DNA of 64,000 nt from Leptodontidium sp. MPI-SDFR-AT-0119. Its lineage: Eukaryota; Ascomycota; Leotiomycetes; Helotiales; Leptodontidiaceae. Position numbers and translations under genes: made by a program. Location of the stretch: contig JAHLEZ010000029.1 in assembly GCA_020726505.1 (NCBI GenBank), forward strand, positions 310,001 through 374,000, given 5' to 3'. Under the pieces are notes generated by a model. It made no database searches. It was not told where the DNA came from and was given only the letters and a program-made list of their open reading frames with translations. Of the stretch, positions 21,655 through 33,490 are shown piece by piece. How positions within the stretch are numbered: position 1 is the stretch's first letter; the number at the start of each line of letters is the position of its first letter.

Positions 21655-23032
21655 TTAGTGAGCCACCACCACAGCTTGAGCAACGATACAGCATTGTTCC
21701 AAACCCTCCTCGTCACCTTTCATGAAGCCAGAATAATCCACCAACTTCCTGTCATATTTAAAGACACGAAGGCCTGGTACAAGTGCCAACACCACTTTCT
21801 TGGCCTCTGTCTTGAGTGAGGTTTGATCATATGTAGTACCTTCGGATGATTCTTCTTCCATCATGCAATCTTTATCACAAATGGAATTTTGGGCTGGCCA
21901 GATGAATTCGAACACGTGTTTACCAATCATTCGAAACGATTTGATATTCAATGCCGCACAGAAGATAGACTTCAGACGAATATGGAGTTTTGCATCGGAC
22001 TTGTTTTTGTTCTTCAGGAACGGGCCAAGGGCACCGAGCAGACGCTCAGTAAGTTTGGTTGCTGTTCGAGGGATGAACTCTTCCTGGAAATGCAGCTCTT
22101 CGTTGATTACCCATTGGTGGGCAGCAAGGTCGACGTTTCGAAGCGCTGTTTCACCGCCTGTACTACATTAACTCTACTTCCGCTTAGACATTGGGGCTTG
22201 AGGGACATACAAATTGTGGACAGATGATGTTTGTATCCCTCTAGGAGTGGCGTATTCATCATAGCGGTACACTGCATCTTCTCATTGAACACCCAATCGC
22301 AAATCGCGGCACCAGTCAAAGACTGGATCACCAGACCGATAGGATATTGATCCATATCTCCTCCAACTTTGGATTTGAGCTCGCTCAGTTCCTGTGAATC
22401 GATGCATGCAGACTTTGCTCCAGGGTGCTGGAAGTAGTTCATAAAAGAAAGGGACCCGAAATCTCGCCTCATCTTCGCATGATAGGTTCGAATTTGACCC
22501 TGATTCAGAGGCAACTCTTCCCCTTTTCCCAAAGTGAGAAATGGTTGAAGAAACGCTTGGTTGTTAAGCTGGCGCTGTAGGTTGTTTATCTTTTCGTTTT
22601 GGGCCTCAATCTTGTCGGCCATTGTTTGAAGAACATCAGTGCTTCCTGGTGCAAGTAAGCTGTGCCTGAGACGCCCATCTCGGTCTATTTTTTTACGTTT
22701 CTCCTCAGATTCTAACCACTTCTTGCGGAAATACAAGTTGTCGTTGAACAGGTCCCGTAACGTCTCATGGCTGTGACCAAGTATGAAGCTGTCAGGATAT
22801 TGATGTACTGCATGAAGGCCATCATAGTCGAGTGTGGGCGTGTCCTGGAGTGCGGTCGCGTAAAATACCGATGGTGAGGCACTTCTCAGATTGGCAAGTT
22901 CATTGAGGTTTTCTTCCCTACAAGTTACTGATTGCTAAGAGCTTGTTGCCCTTTGCCCAGAGTCAGCAATGCTTGTGCAGGAAGGGGTCGTGGCAAGCCC
23001 AGGTGGGAATCTTTGCCTGGCAACAGTGCCAG
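21655..23032 (-). pseudogene. 3' portion of a fungal gene split by the hAT insertion
   Basis: Two coding blocks, 23032-22211 and 22157-21655, flank a 53-bp intron with a GTATGT donor; joining them restores frame (STIC then GETALRNVD). The blocks contain YPDSFILGHSHETLRDLF, a coiled-coil stretch (DKIEAQNEKINNLQRQL) and a C-terminal conserved-looking region, but no named domain is recognised. Reading upstream, the frame stays open to the transposon edge except for one TAG at about 22935. It then continues in phase on the far side of the element at 33490. I infer that the gene began near 33914 before the insertion. It cannot be functional now. Confidence 0.5.
23025..23032. repeat. left 8-bp target-site duplication of the hAT element
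   Basis: AGTGCCAG directly precedes the left terminal inverted repeat and is repeated exactly after the right one. Confidence 0.93.
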
Positions 23033-23897
23033 CAGAGGGCCCAATAAGCCGGCGATTGCTAAGCCAATAAGCCAGCTGGGAGATTCTCGTCAGCCAATCA
23101 GCTGTGATTTATTTGTAAGCCCGTCAGCTGTGATTGGCTCAGCTGATCAGTTCAAATCAGCTGAGTCTGTAATTTTGAGTGATATTAGTCTTATGTTGTA
23201 GGGGTAATATTTAATGCTTTTGATGATATTTTGATGCCTTCACTTGCGATTTGACGATCCCGGAGCGTAAAAACCCACTCCGATAGGCCAAAATTAGGCG
23301 GTGAAACGCGGCAGGATAATAGAAATGCCTTTAGTTATATTAACGACTCACACTAGGTCGTTAATTTTGCGTATATCGCCATTAAATTATATCTATACTT
23401 ACCTTACTTATTGCTATTGATAATGCTGGCTCTAGAGCATCCCTAGCACTATTTGCGGACTTTACACCTAGTGTTTTTAACCGCATAATGTTTATTTCCA
23501 ATGCTCTAGCACCTTCGGCACTAGTAGCTCTGTTAAACCTTTGTGACACTTATTAACGCCTCACGCTAGTATATAACGAATTCTACGACCCTTTTAAGCT
23601 TAAACGAGTTGATCTACTTACTAAATACTCTCCTTACGTTAATAATTAGCCTCTCTTTGACAATAAGGAGGTAGATATTAAAAAGCTCTCTCGCGGAAAG
23701 ACTCTAGCTCTAGCACTGAAAAGAGCTCGGATTTCTTAGGTTTAGCCACTTAGATATTGTTTTATTAAACTAATAAGTACTAAGAAACATTAATATTAGG
23801 CCTATAAGCTCTATAAGTTGATGATTTCTTGTTTAATATTGCCTAGTCTTAACTAGTAACCTTAGGCTATTATAACATTAGGTTCTCTAAGTATAAG

Positions 23898-24100
23898 TGT
23901 CGTGCAAGAGCACGCCTAGAGGCTCCACAGAGGCGTATTTGATGTATTATTGAGGTATGCGTAGTACTGTAATTGATGGTTATATTGGTCTACTCTACGT
24001 GGAGCTCTTTGAGCTCCCTACTGAATATCTGTCGGTCGCGCTTTGGCTAGGTCGCCTTTGATAGGGCTCGCTTAGCTGGCCTACTAGAGCCTGTACGACA
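23898..24100 (-). repeat. copia 3' LTR
   Basis: 203 bp, starting TGTCGTGCAAGAGC and ending CTGTACGACA. It differs from the other LTR at seven positions, all CpA/TpG versus TpA. Confidence 0.94.
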
Positions 24101-24337
24101 CACCCCCTCGCCAAGGACAATAACAAGCTTGGCGAAGTAAATAAGTGCCAAATAAACATGACAGACAATAGGAAATAGACATATAATATATAATTGACAA
24201 TATGAAAGCGACAGACAGTAAGGGAAAATGATAAGTAGTAGCCAAAGTAAACATACTAAACAGGTAAGCGTGAGTATATAGGCAAGTGCCCCCCCCCCCC
24301 ATTGTAACTTCCCCTTTCAAGCGTACTATACTTCAAA

Positions 24338-25098
24338 ATGGCTCGTGTTTCGTCTCGCCGCAAGGCTACTAAGGCCGCCCGCGCCGCCAACGCCGCCGCT
24401 GCTCGCGCAGTAAAGAAGGTAAGTTTCCTTTATGTTTTTAGTTGTTTTGAGAATAGTTTTGATAAGTTGTAATAGCCTCCCCGCCCCCGCACCCCCTCGC
24501 CCGCCCCTGCCCCCGCCCTAGCTACCCCTCGCCGTCGCGCTAAGGCAAGTGCTGATAGGGAGGTCCCCTGCTTGGCATACGTCAAAGCTGCCTTGAAGGG
24601 TGATCTCCTTGTTAGCATCTGCTAAAGTGTAGTTGGCTCGATGCGATGCCTGCGGTGCCACGGTTAGAATTATGGTTGCGCCGGTCTTGTTGGGCCTGTT
24701 GTTGCGGTCGCCTTTGTGGCCTTTGTGGAGGAGAAGCGCGGTTCTAACCGCACTCGTGTAAGTTTCACTTTGACTCTTGTGTCTTTGAAGCTGGCTAACT
24801 TCTGAATAGTAGTTGAGACGTCTCCGGGCTTCGGTCCGAGAAGTAATTGCTGCCCCCGGTATGTTCACTTTGCCTTTGTAAGTATGCTTTAAGTATACTA
24901 ATAGGCTTAGCCCCCGCCGCTTCCCCTGCCCCCGCCCTCCGCCTAATCCTCCCACCCGTTCGGGTTGGTGCTGGTGTTGGTGCTGTTGGTGTTGGTGCTG
25001 GTGCTGTTGCTGCTGCTGATGGTGCTAGTAGTGTGGCCGCCCGCCGCCGCCGTATTAAGGAGCTCCTTAGTGAGCTGGTGGACTTGTTAGTGGTTTAG
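24338..25098 (+). pseudogene. four-exon Cys-rich accessory gene antisense within the copia element
   Basis: Exons 24338-24418, 24476-24757, 24813-24858 and 24905-25098 have canonical donors (GTAAGT, GTAAGT, GTATGT) and acceptors, with branch-like TGGCTAAC and TACTAAT. They sum to exactly 201 codons in one frame. The N-terminus is Lys/Ala/Arg-rich like histone H1 or a nuclear signal. Exon 2 has a Pro/Ala stretch and then Cys pairs (PCLAY, MRCLRCHG, YGC) suggesting a zinc knuckle in which one Cys became Tyr. Exon 4 is Val/Gly/Ala low-complexity and ends RRRRIKELLSELVDLLVV. Two stops in exon 2 (TAA, TAG) fit C-to-T damage. It lies between RNase H and the 3' LTR, on the strand opposite to pol. 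No family is recognised. Confidence 0.6.
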
Positions 25099-25289
25099 TT
25101 CGCGACTTAATAGCGGCTTAGGAACGTGCCCCTTTAGAGTTATAGTTTGCTACCTTATAAGCAGCTTAGGAACGGGCCCTTATGTACTTGCTTTGTGTTG
25201 GTTTAGTTGTGGCTTCGGCCGGAATAAAATTCCTGCCCTCTGACAACTTAAAAAGAACGTGCTTGACGTAACTATGCCACCTTGAAAAA

Positions 25290-27000
25290 TACAAAGGAAA
25301 ACAAAAGAGTGTGTTTTGTAGTAAGGTGTAAGCTTCAATTGAGCTCTTTTACCGACGCCCTAGTATCTTATAGGTTAAGTAGTGCTAAGAAGGTCTTAAA
25401 CTTCTGGCGTGGGAGGTTTTTAGTAAGGCTATTAGCGTACATTTCACTACTGGGTAGATACGTAACTTTAAAACTGCCTTTTTAATACTCTTGGCGTAAC
25501 TATATATTCTAAATATCAACGTGCTTAAGCTTAGTTAATATGCGCTAGTTCTCTTTAACTATAAGCCTAATCGTCTATTAGTTGTCGCAAAAGATATTCC
25601 AGGAGTACCCCACATTAAGGTGCATTTCTCTAAAAAGCCTCTATAGTACTATAACTTCCTTTATAATTCGCTCTACCCCTAAGAGCTCAGCTTCTGTAGT
25701 CGAGGTAGTGACTGTGTCTTACTTAGATGCTTTCTAGAGTATGGCACCCCCGAACAAAAGAATAATAAGCCCTTGTAAAGAACGCCTAGTTTCCAAATCA
25801 TCTGCGAAAGAGGCATTAGACGCTATTACAAGCTGCGTTTCGCGCTATTGACAGTTGTAAACGATCCCTAAGAAGCGTGTACTAAACAGGTAACGTATCG
25901 TCCAATCAACAGCCTATAGGTGCTTCTGGCTTGGGTTCGTTAAGAATTGCGACAGCTGTGAAGCTGTAAAAGCTACGTCCGGTCTAATTATGACAGCCGT
26001 ATACAAGACAAATCCGACCTTTTCTTGGTACTCCTTGATTTGTGCCTTCGTCGCTTTGCCCGTGTTTTTGACTAAGTCGTAGTACGGCAGAGGGGTGCTC
26101 GGGCAGTTGCTATCTATTAAGCTGAATTTCCGGGCTACCTTCTTTATATACGTATCGTGGACTAACGTAACTGTTTTCGTATGTCTGTCCCGTATAATTC
26201 GCACCCCTAGAAACCACTCCACGTTACTTATTACAATCAGCTCGTAGGCTTTATTAAGGCTATCGGTGATTTTGGCCGCTATAGCGAGGTTTAACTTGTA
26301 GTACAGCACTTGTATATCGTCTACGTAAAAGGCCACAAACACTGTACGCTTGTCGTTTGTAAATATACAGGGCTCTTCTGCAAGTGACTTTAAACTAAGG
26401 CTTTTGAGTATAGCTAAGAAGTCGCTATACTATAAGGCTGGGGAGTCGCGTAGGCTATATAGGGCTCTGTCGATTTCTACAACTATGCCGGGCTACTTGA
26501 AACCGTCAGGAAGGTAACAGTAGACGGGTGTACTTCGTTTGTCTCGTTCTACATTAATAAAAGCGTTCACGACGTCGTATTACTTAACTTCTAGGTCAAA
26601 TTAGGCTGTCAGGGCTATCGCAACACGAAAAGACCTCGCTACTAGTGTGAAGGCGTACGTGGAGAATATAATGGCATCCTCTTACAGGTCACTCCTAGCA
26701 ACGATACGCGATTTAGTGCGTATAAGCTATCTAGTTAAGTTAACTTTATAGGTAAACACCCATTTCAGTGGTATAAGCGTCGTTTTAGCGTCTGCCCTAG
26801 GCACGATATACTAGCATTTCTTAGCCTAGAGGTTCTTTATCTCCTTGCGTGCGTCCTCTCGGAAGCTTTCTCCCCACGGGTGCTAGTCTAGGTTCTGCCA
26901 GTACTTTAGTACTATCGGAAGCTTTGCTTAATGTGGTTGTGTTGTTTTAGAGCTTATAGTTTCCTATGTTCTAATCGTTTCGCCACTGACTACAACTACA
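25290..27000 (-). pseudogene. copia reverse transcriptase and RNase H remnant
   Basis: The reverse-transcriptase catalytic box FYVDD is at about 26335-26320 in a 142-codon open stretch. Upstream, YDVVNAF and LPDGF motifs of copia RT are readable around stops. Downstream, RNase H shows ASNASFADD and STTEAEL, with a C-terminal YLPSSEMYANSLTK-like end near 25340. Stops lie at expected Gln or Trp codons. Start and end are approximate. Confidence 0.85.
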
Positions 27001-28139
27001 AAGACAATATATACAGTTCTATAGTCTTTATTATCTTCTCGCGTCACGTCTTTATTCTAGAACGTCGTAGTAAAGGATGCGATTTGCGTATAGTTCTTGT
27101 CTTTTTAGTCCATGGACTCGGCGCTTAAGAGCTCCCTTGTCGTAAAGGAGTATACTCCCGGCCTTATCTTTGACCGTCTATTTAACTGTACTATCTCTCT
27201 AGCTCGCCTTCTTCACTGAGCTCGAGAGACAGGGTTTAGTTGGCTTTGGTTAAGTGCCTGTAGCACTTCGTCTAAAGTCTCTTGAGACATGGTTTCGTTC
27301 AACAGGGGTTGTGTTGTTGTCTCTAACGGTATGTTTTCCAGGAGGAGTTGTTATTCTCCCTCTGGCTCGTCGTCGTAATCCTCCTTAGACGAGGTGTTTT
27401 CGTGCTATAGTGTACTTCCTGGGCCTACACTAGTTGCTTTAGTTTGGCGCAGTAGTTGACTCTGGCTGTCTCGTGCTCCACTCTAAATTACAACTTAAGG
27501 TATTAATTTGCGCGTACCCTTAATCTGGCGTGGTGGTTTTGTATATGGGGCACCCCTCCTAGGCTCGATATGTTCGTTTCGTTGTGTCTGGCTTCGAGTC
27601 TGTCTTAGTGTGCCTAGGCTTTTTGTTATTACTAAAACTTCTATATTGTCCTTATTAAGCTCTATGTCGTCCCCCGACGTGTCAATTCGTGAATTTAATA
27701 GTACTATCTCATTCTAGTACTCTCGTGGAATAGGCAGTCCCGCTTTAGCAGTTACGTATAGGACTACTTCTATAGAAACTTCGTCGACTTTTATTAAGTC
27801 AGACAGTAGCCTGTTTAATTTAGTACTGTTTTTCGCTTCTATATACTCGTCCCTTACGTGTTCGATAGCTAACTCGGCGTCCCAAGCGGCCTTAGGCTCC
27901 GCAAGTATATTAACGACTTGTTTAAGTATCGGCAGTGGTTAGCCGACCACTACTTACTTGCTGTAGAACTGTGCCTTATCAAAAACAACGTTTCGGGTAC
28001 GTATTACACGCTTCAGTAGGGGTATTTAGATCCTGTATATGTTGGTTGCATAGTAGCTAACCAGGTAACCGACGTGCCCCCTTGGGTTGACTTTAAAGCC
28101 TCTCTTGTCACGGAGAGCTTGTCGGTCTTTGATTATCGC

Positions 28140-29300
28140 GTAGGCTTTGGCGCTATACGCAAAAATGTTGCTCTAATCAAGTCTTAAATCGACTAACAAC
28201 CTCTTTACTATGTGTGGATTATACTACCGAAAATACTACCTGAACTATACCTCTAGCACTTCGTTTAGCGATCGTATAGCTCTCCTGGCCAGTGGCGACA
28301 TATTGTAAAGGTGTGCAGCTGTCAAAACAGCTTCCGGCCACAGCTTAGATAGTAGATTAGCGCCTGTCATCATTTTCAAGGCCTTAGTAATTAGCTCCCC
28401 ACTAGCTCTTTTTGCACCTCCATTTGGCTCATGCGTGTAGATAGGAGTAGGCTTTAGGTCGATGCTATTATCTAACGCCCATTAGTCGTACTGGGTCCAG
28501 TATCTTGTGTTAATTACAGACGTGTCGTTGTCGGACCTGACTTTGCATATGGCTAGACCGTATTGGCGTCTAGTCTATGCCTCAAATACTTCAAGTACTC
28601 CTATAATTGACTCGTTGGCTTTGCTCGTGAGTGTGAATGTGAAAAGCTTTCCACTGTATTCGTCCTTAATCAATAATAGCCAGCATGTGCCATTATAGCC
28701 TACAGGGAAGTCAAACAGGTCCCATGCGACTCTAAAGAAAGGTCTCGGGGACTTGTTATCTGACTCTCTGCGTAATAGTCGTTGATTTAAGTGTGTCGCA
28801 GCACAGCTTTCGCATTGTATGCCAGTGATTCCATTAATTTGGACATTGCGGGCATGCTTCACAAGAGCTTCCAAGGCCATTTTGCTGAGGTGACTAGCCC
28901 GTAAGTGCCACATCTGTGCTGTGTCGCTCCGGGGTCGTAAGAACCGGCGAGATGATTGAAAGGTATACTTTTTAAGAGGGTGCAGTCGTCTACTGATTGT
29001 CGGGTATATTATTATAGCAGGAGATCTACGAGTCTTCATAAATATACGCAGTTGTAGAGAGCGCGAGTAATTATTAACTAGCTTATATTTAAATACTATA
29101 AGGTTCCACCTACGCTGCAGGTTTCTCACTACATAGCTCTCTTCAGCATTACTTACGCGCAAAGTCGTGTCAGTACTATTATACCACACCCCCGACTGTG
29201 CGAGGAGGCTCTCTGAGATAATGTTAACATTAAACCCCTCTATAACAGCTACATTAGACAGCGTTAAGTCCCTAGTGTACAGTCCGGTAGGTCTATACAT
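28140..29300 (-). pseudogene. copia GAG-pre-integrase and integrase remnant
   Basis: A 241-codon open stretch contains the GAG-pre-integrase region (MWHLRASHLSKMALEALVKH) and the integrase N-terminal part, with a VAWDLFDFPVGYNGTCWLL core segment. Downstream the frame continues through TAG codons to a THEPNGGAKRASGEL motif near 28420. Protease sequence probably lies just upstream, at 29300-29450. Confidence 0.8.
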
Positions 29301-29999
29301 AACGTTTTCAAAGATACGTGTACCTCTCCTAATAATTAGTAAGTTTAAGGTGCCCGCGTCAATTAATTCTCCTATGGTACGTTTAAAGCTACTAGGGACT
29401 AGTTTATTAATACTGTTGACTAAGTGAGTTGCGCCGCAGTTGTCAACTAGAGTGCTATCTAATAGAGGGTGGCGTTAGAACTCTATAGTACTATAGATGC
29501 TAGCGTTAAAAGTGTCGTCCCAGATTATGTCGTCAAGAAGGTTTAAGTTAAGTATAGTTGCGTTAATACTCCCTATCCCTTCCCACGTAGCTTTGCCTTT
29601 GTCTTTGTTTCTTGCAAGTGTAGTGGCATCGGCTGTTTTGGCGTTAATAGTAAGTTTAGAGGTGCTAGTGCTGTTGACTCTAGTGATTTTGGCTACTACA
29701 ACGTACTTCTAACCTTCTTTGGCTATAGCAGCCTTAAGCTCCCTGAAGTCTGTAGTCTCTAACTTCTTGCGGGTTATAGTTACCTCGTTAGCGTTTGGCA
29801 CATACTTTATGCCTTCAGTAGTCGTTCCGTTAACTGTATAACGTAGTCTCTAGCACTTGAGCGGCTCAAAGAAGTGCTTGCTGTTTATGCCGCATGGGCA
29901 TAAGTTACCTTAGCCGCGAGAGCGAGATCTGCTAGAGCTTGCGCCCGACGCACTATTGTCTATTCCTCTAAGGGTTAAGTATTGACCACCACCCCCTCC

Positions 30000-30941
30000 T
30001 TAACGCTTGGGCTTCCTAAATATAGTGTGCTCTTAGTCTATGCCTAGGAGCACTTATATATAATCGTCAAGAGTAAAACTATACTCCTTTTTAAGTTAGT
30101 CGTCGCGTATAACTGTGCTAAGGATAGGATTTGCCTAATTAGGGTACATGTGAGCTCCCACAACACGTAATTACTTCTTTAAAGCCATAGTACCCTTAAC
30201 TTCAGGTATGTCGTACGCTTTGGCATTCTTATAAGCCTTCAAAAAGTCCTTTATTTACTGGTTGACGTTGACTTTTCCTTCATGTGCCTCCTTTAAAACC
30301 TTGTCGTATTCCGTGACTACTGTTGTAAGAACCGACGATTCTAATAGTACTATATCGCGCTAAAGTGTACTAACTAACGTTTATAAGCTTAGGTCGCTCT
30401 TGCCGGCTAGTTCCCTAATCGCAAAGTCCAAAATCGAATCGTCTACCGTTTCGAAGAGCCAGTTATATAGAGCTATATACTTATTATTTTGGCTCGTCTA
30501 TTTAGTAAGTGTGTACTAGTACTCCCTGGCTTGTGCTGCGTAGATCTGCTACACCTCTGCAATTATCGGGTATAGAGGTGGACTAGCTTCTTTTGGACTT
30601 GTCCCTCCTATTAGGGCATCTATCGATATAATTAAGGTAAGTATAGCCCACGCGTTATTAGACGACTTAAGCGTTAAAGACGGTTATGGGTTTGCTGCTT
30701 TCTAAGCTGCAACATTAGCGTAATACTGGCTCAACTAAGTCTTTGCAACCTCTTACGTAGTGCTTTCAAGCGTTAAAGCCTTAGGTCGGTAGTTTGGGAT
30801 ATGGCCTGTCGCAGAAGCGTTGGGGTCTACTATATTTAGTGTACTTATGAAGCCAGCATAGAATGTCAAGCGCAAGTGCCATGTCGCCTAATCCTTCCGC
30901 GCCTTCAAATTGCAATCCGCAGGTAGCTTTAGAAGTGACAT
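30000..30941 (-). pseudogene. copia gag-like remnant
   Basis: An ATG at 30941 begins MSLLKLPADCNLKARKD, then an in-frame TAG where Trp would fit, then TWHLRLTFYAGF. Later sequence is broken by many stops and the 3' boundary is approximate. Position next to the 5' LTR fits gag. Confidence 0.55.
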
Positions 30942-31128
30942 TGTCGGTTTTGGGTATGTAAATGATGATTTCGAAGAGGTTTTGGTGATTTAAGGGTTAT
31001 TAACGGGCTTTTAAGTACTACTAGTACGTGTGTAAGGCAGCGGTGAGAAAGCCTCTGTATGCCTCTGTGGAGCTACGTCGGCGCGTGCATGCGACTAGGA
31101 AGCTTTAATAGCTTACGGGGCTTATAAC

Positions 31129-31331
31129 TGTCGTGCAAGAGCACGCCTAGAGGCTCTACAGAGGCGTATTTGATGTATTATTGAGGTATGCGCAGTACTG
31201 TAATTGATGGTTGTATTAGTCTACTCTACGTGGAGCTCTTTGAGCTCCCTACTGAATATCTGTCGGTCGCGCTTTGGCCAGGTCGCCTTTGATAGGGCTC
31301 GCTTAGCTGGCCTACCAGAGCCTGCACGACA
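31129..31331 (-). repeat. copia 5' LTR
   Basis: 203 bp, starting TGTCGTGCAAGAGC and ending CTGCACGACA. The terminal 9-bp inverted repeat is perfect in this copy. By orientation of the coding regions it is the 5' LTR. Confidence 0.94.
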
Positions 31332-31639
31332 ATAAGTAATATACCTTTAACTCAAATAGCCTTAAGAACGTAGAGGAGCACTTGTTATATATATATTTCT
31401 TAAATAAAGGGGGAGATATATAGAGAAAACTAGCGACAATTTAGCCTATACAACCTTTGGGGTTTGTAAATAATGATCCTTATCGATAGATCCCCTTTTG
31501 GCACAAGAAGTTCAAGAACGCCTTCTTGAAATAAGTTATCTTAGATAACGTAAAAGCACGAAAAGCCGCATTAAAAAACCTTAAAAGATTATTCTAGATA
31601 GCCAATATAAATTGTATTAGTACTTTACTTAATTCCTCT

Positions 31640-33330
31640 TTAACTATGGCTACTTAGATTGATCAAATGTTCGCACATTTTAAACTATAGCTAGTTAAAG
31701 AGGTTATAAGAGCTCTCTCTAAGATTTCTGTCACTTTTAACGGCTAAGGAAGTAAGAGAGAGAAGATTAGTGTTGTTGCTGTCGTCTTTTATTATATTAA
31801 CGCTAAAGGAGACTTAATTACTTAACTCGCAAGCTTGCCAAAGTTACTAAGACATAGAAAAACAGGTATTAGTATATATACTCTCTATCCCGCGCGTCAA
31901 ATCTGACTTTAGATAGAGTAATATTCTATAATCCTCCCTCTTCTTCGTCGATTCGGCATTACCTCTTAGAACCTCGGCTAGTTTGTCCTTAATAACGCAA
32001 CTAATAACAATACTACACTCGTAAAACTATCTAAACAGCTCAAATTCGACCCTAAACAAAGACGATTACGTTATATTAGACATATCCTTAACCTTATCGC
32101 TAAAGCCTACTTATTTAGACAAGACAGCGCCAGTTTTGAGAAAGATTATAAGGCTACTAAAGCACTTATAAGGAAACAACTTTAAAGAGAGCGAGGAGTA
32201 CTAAGGAAGTTTCATAACCTAGTAGCGCATATAATAGCCTCTAGAAAGAGAACTGAACTATTCGTGGACTTACAAAAGGATTAGAATAAAGGCAAGGCTG
32301 TAGACTGAAGTCTAAAGCTAGTTTTAGACAGTAATATACACTAGAATACGTCTTACGTAATAATAACGCGTGCTTTTCTTTTCCGCGAAGCTCTCGATTA
32401 ATACGCTATCAAACTAAGGGTATTAAAAGACGCTAACGACTTAAAAGTGTTTAAGAAAGACTACTTGTCGAACGAAGAGTAGTCTACTTTAGAGCTTATC
32501 TCTAAGCACCTTGCGCCGCTATTTCGCCTTACGAAGTCTCTTAAAAGAAATATAAAGTTAAATAAGGGAGCTAAGAAGCCATCTCATAGTGCCTTATAGG
32601 AGATCTTACTTACGTTTAAGAGTCTCCTTCGACACTTTAAAGCTTTGTAAACCGACGCGGCTATAGGCGAATTTAATGCCTTTAACGACGAAGGGCGTAT
32701 ATAACAGTCGATTACTTTAGCTTAGAATAAGGCTCAAGAGTATTACGTCAAAACCGATCTCTCTGTGGCCTAGTAAGCCTCTTTAGTACTCCACCCGCGT
32801 TAGAAATGGGCATATTTTAAAGAGAAATAGATAGGCACCGAGCGATGATTCGTCGACAATAGTAAGAGAGCTGTGAGGTAGTTGTAGGAGAGAGAATACA
32901 AGTCAGAGCCTATAATAAGGCAAGAGACTCTGTCCCCCGAACTAGAGCAATAGGTCGACTACTTAGAGGCTGTGTTAAATAGCCTTGTACCTTTAAGAGG
33001 GAGAAAACGCCTCTACACGTATATCGAGTCGAAAAGATTAACTTATATAGTACTTAAAAGAGCCTACGACGAATCTACCGCCATTGTAATACTGGAAATT
33101 AAAGTAAGACTAGTGGCCACAATTAACTAAGATAGCCTTCGACTTCTTAGCTGTCCCTACTATGAGTTCGGAGTGCGAACGAGTCTTTTCCTCCTATTCA
33201 AAACAGACAACTTCAGAGACCTCTACACTATCGGGGGAGATGTTATGGCATAGGGAATGCCTAAAGAACTAGGAGCACAGAGGCCTAATTAATATTATGA
33301 GCGCCTATAATGTAGTTTGGCTAGGTATCT
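31640..33330 (+). pseudogene. hAT transposase remnant
   Basis: Readable blocks include KISVTFNG followed by a stop and GSKREKISVV near 31715-31775 (hAT catalytic-domain start), then FDPKQRRLRYIRHILNLIAK near 32045-32105. The C-terminal dimerisation block is FLAVPTMSSECERVFSS near 33140-33190, followed by GEMLWHRECLKN, a TAG and EHRGLINI. Multiple stops are present. The N-terminal part upstream of the copia insertion (23033-23892) is too decayed to follow. Confidence 0.83.
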
Positions 33331-33482
33331 AGCAATTTACAGCTTCAATTTTGACCCCTGCAGCTTATTAGCAGCTGATCAGTTCGTTAGTTAAGTCAGT
33401 CAGCTCCCAATTTGTATGTAAGTCAATCAGTTCAGATATCTCGTCAGCTGATAGCTGACTGATTGGCTTACTGGACCCTCTG

Positions 33483-33490
33483 AGTGCCAG
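33483..33490. repeat. right 8-bp target-site duplication of the hAT element
   Basis: AGTGCCAG directly follows the right terminal inverted repeat and matches the left copy exactly. Confidence 0.93.

Larger units (their letters stand above)
23898..31331 (-). mobile_element. Ty1/copia LTR retrotransposon, RIP-inactivated
   Basis: Two 203-bp LTRs (23898-24100 and 31129-31331) enclose about 7 kb. Both begin TGTCGTGCA; the right one ends TGCACGACA. The flanks are a perfect 5-bp duplication ATAAG at 23893-23897 and 31332-31336. Coding order on the minus strand is gag-like, protease region, integrase, reverse transcriptase, RNase H, which is the copia order. A purine-rich tract (GGCGAGGGGGTG on the minus strand) abuts the 3' LTR at 24101. 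Frames contain stops at positions where Gln or Trp is expected. The element is inserted in the hAT transposon, so it is the younger of the two. Confidence 0.94.
23033..33482 (+). mobile_element. hAT-family DNA transposon, interrupted by a copia element
   Basis: Terminal inverted repeats are CAGAGGGCCCAATAAGCC on the left and, read on the minus strand from 33482, CAGAGGGTCCAGTAAGCC. They are flanked by a perfect 8-bp duplication AGTGCCAG at 23025-23032 and 33483-33490. Eight-base duplications and CAGAG-type ends are hAT hallmarks. Subterminal regions carry repeated CAGCTGA-type motifs. The transposase remnant lies at 31640-33330. Without the nested retrotransposon and its duplicated 5 bp, the element is about 3.0 kb. 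Stops in the transposase show it is dead. Confidence 0.92.

Noticed and set aside
24430..24955. Two overlapping minus-strand frames rich in Arg/Gly/Ala
   Set aside because: They are the antisense of the GC-rich exons of the four-exon gene and show no family features.
31129..31331. Pair of 203-bp repeats as possible CRISPR or IS ends
   Set aside because: Terminal TG/CA, 5-bp duplications and copia coding order identify them as LTRs; CRISPR arrays are not expected in a fungal genome.
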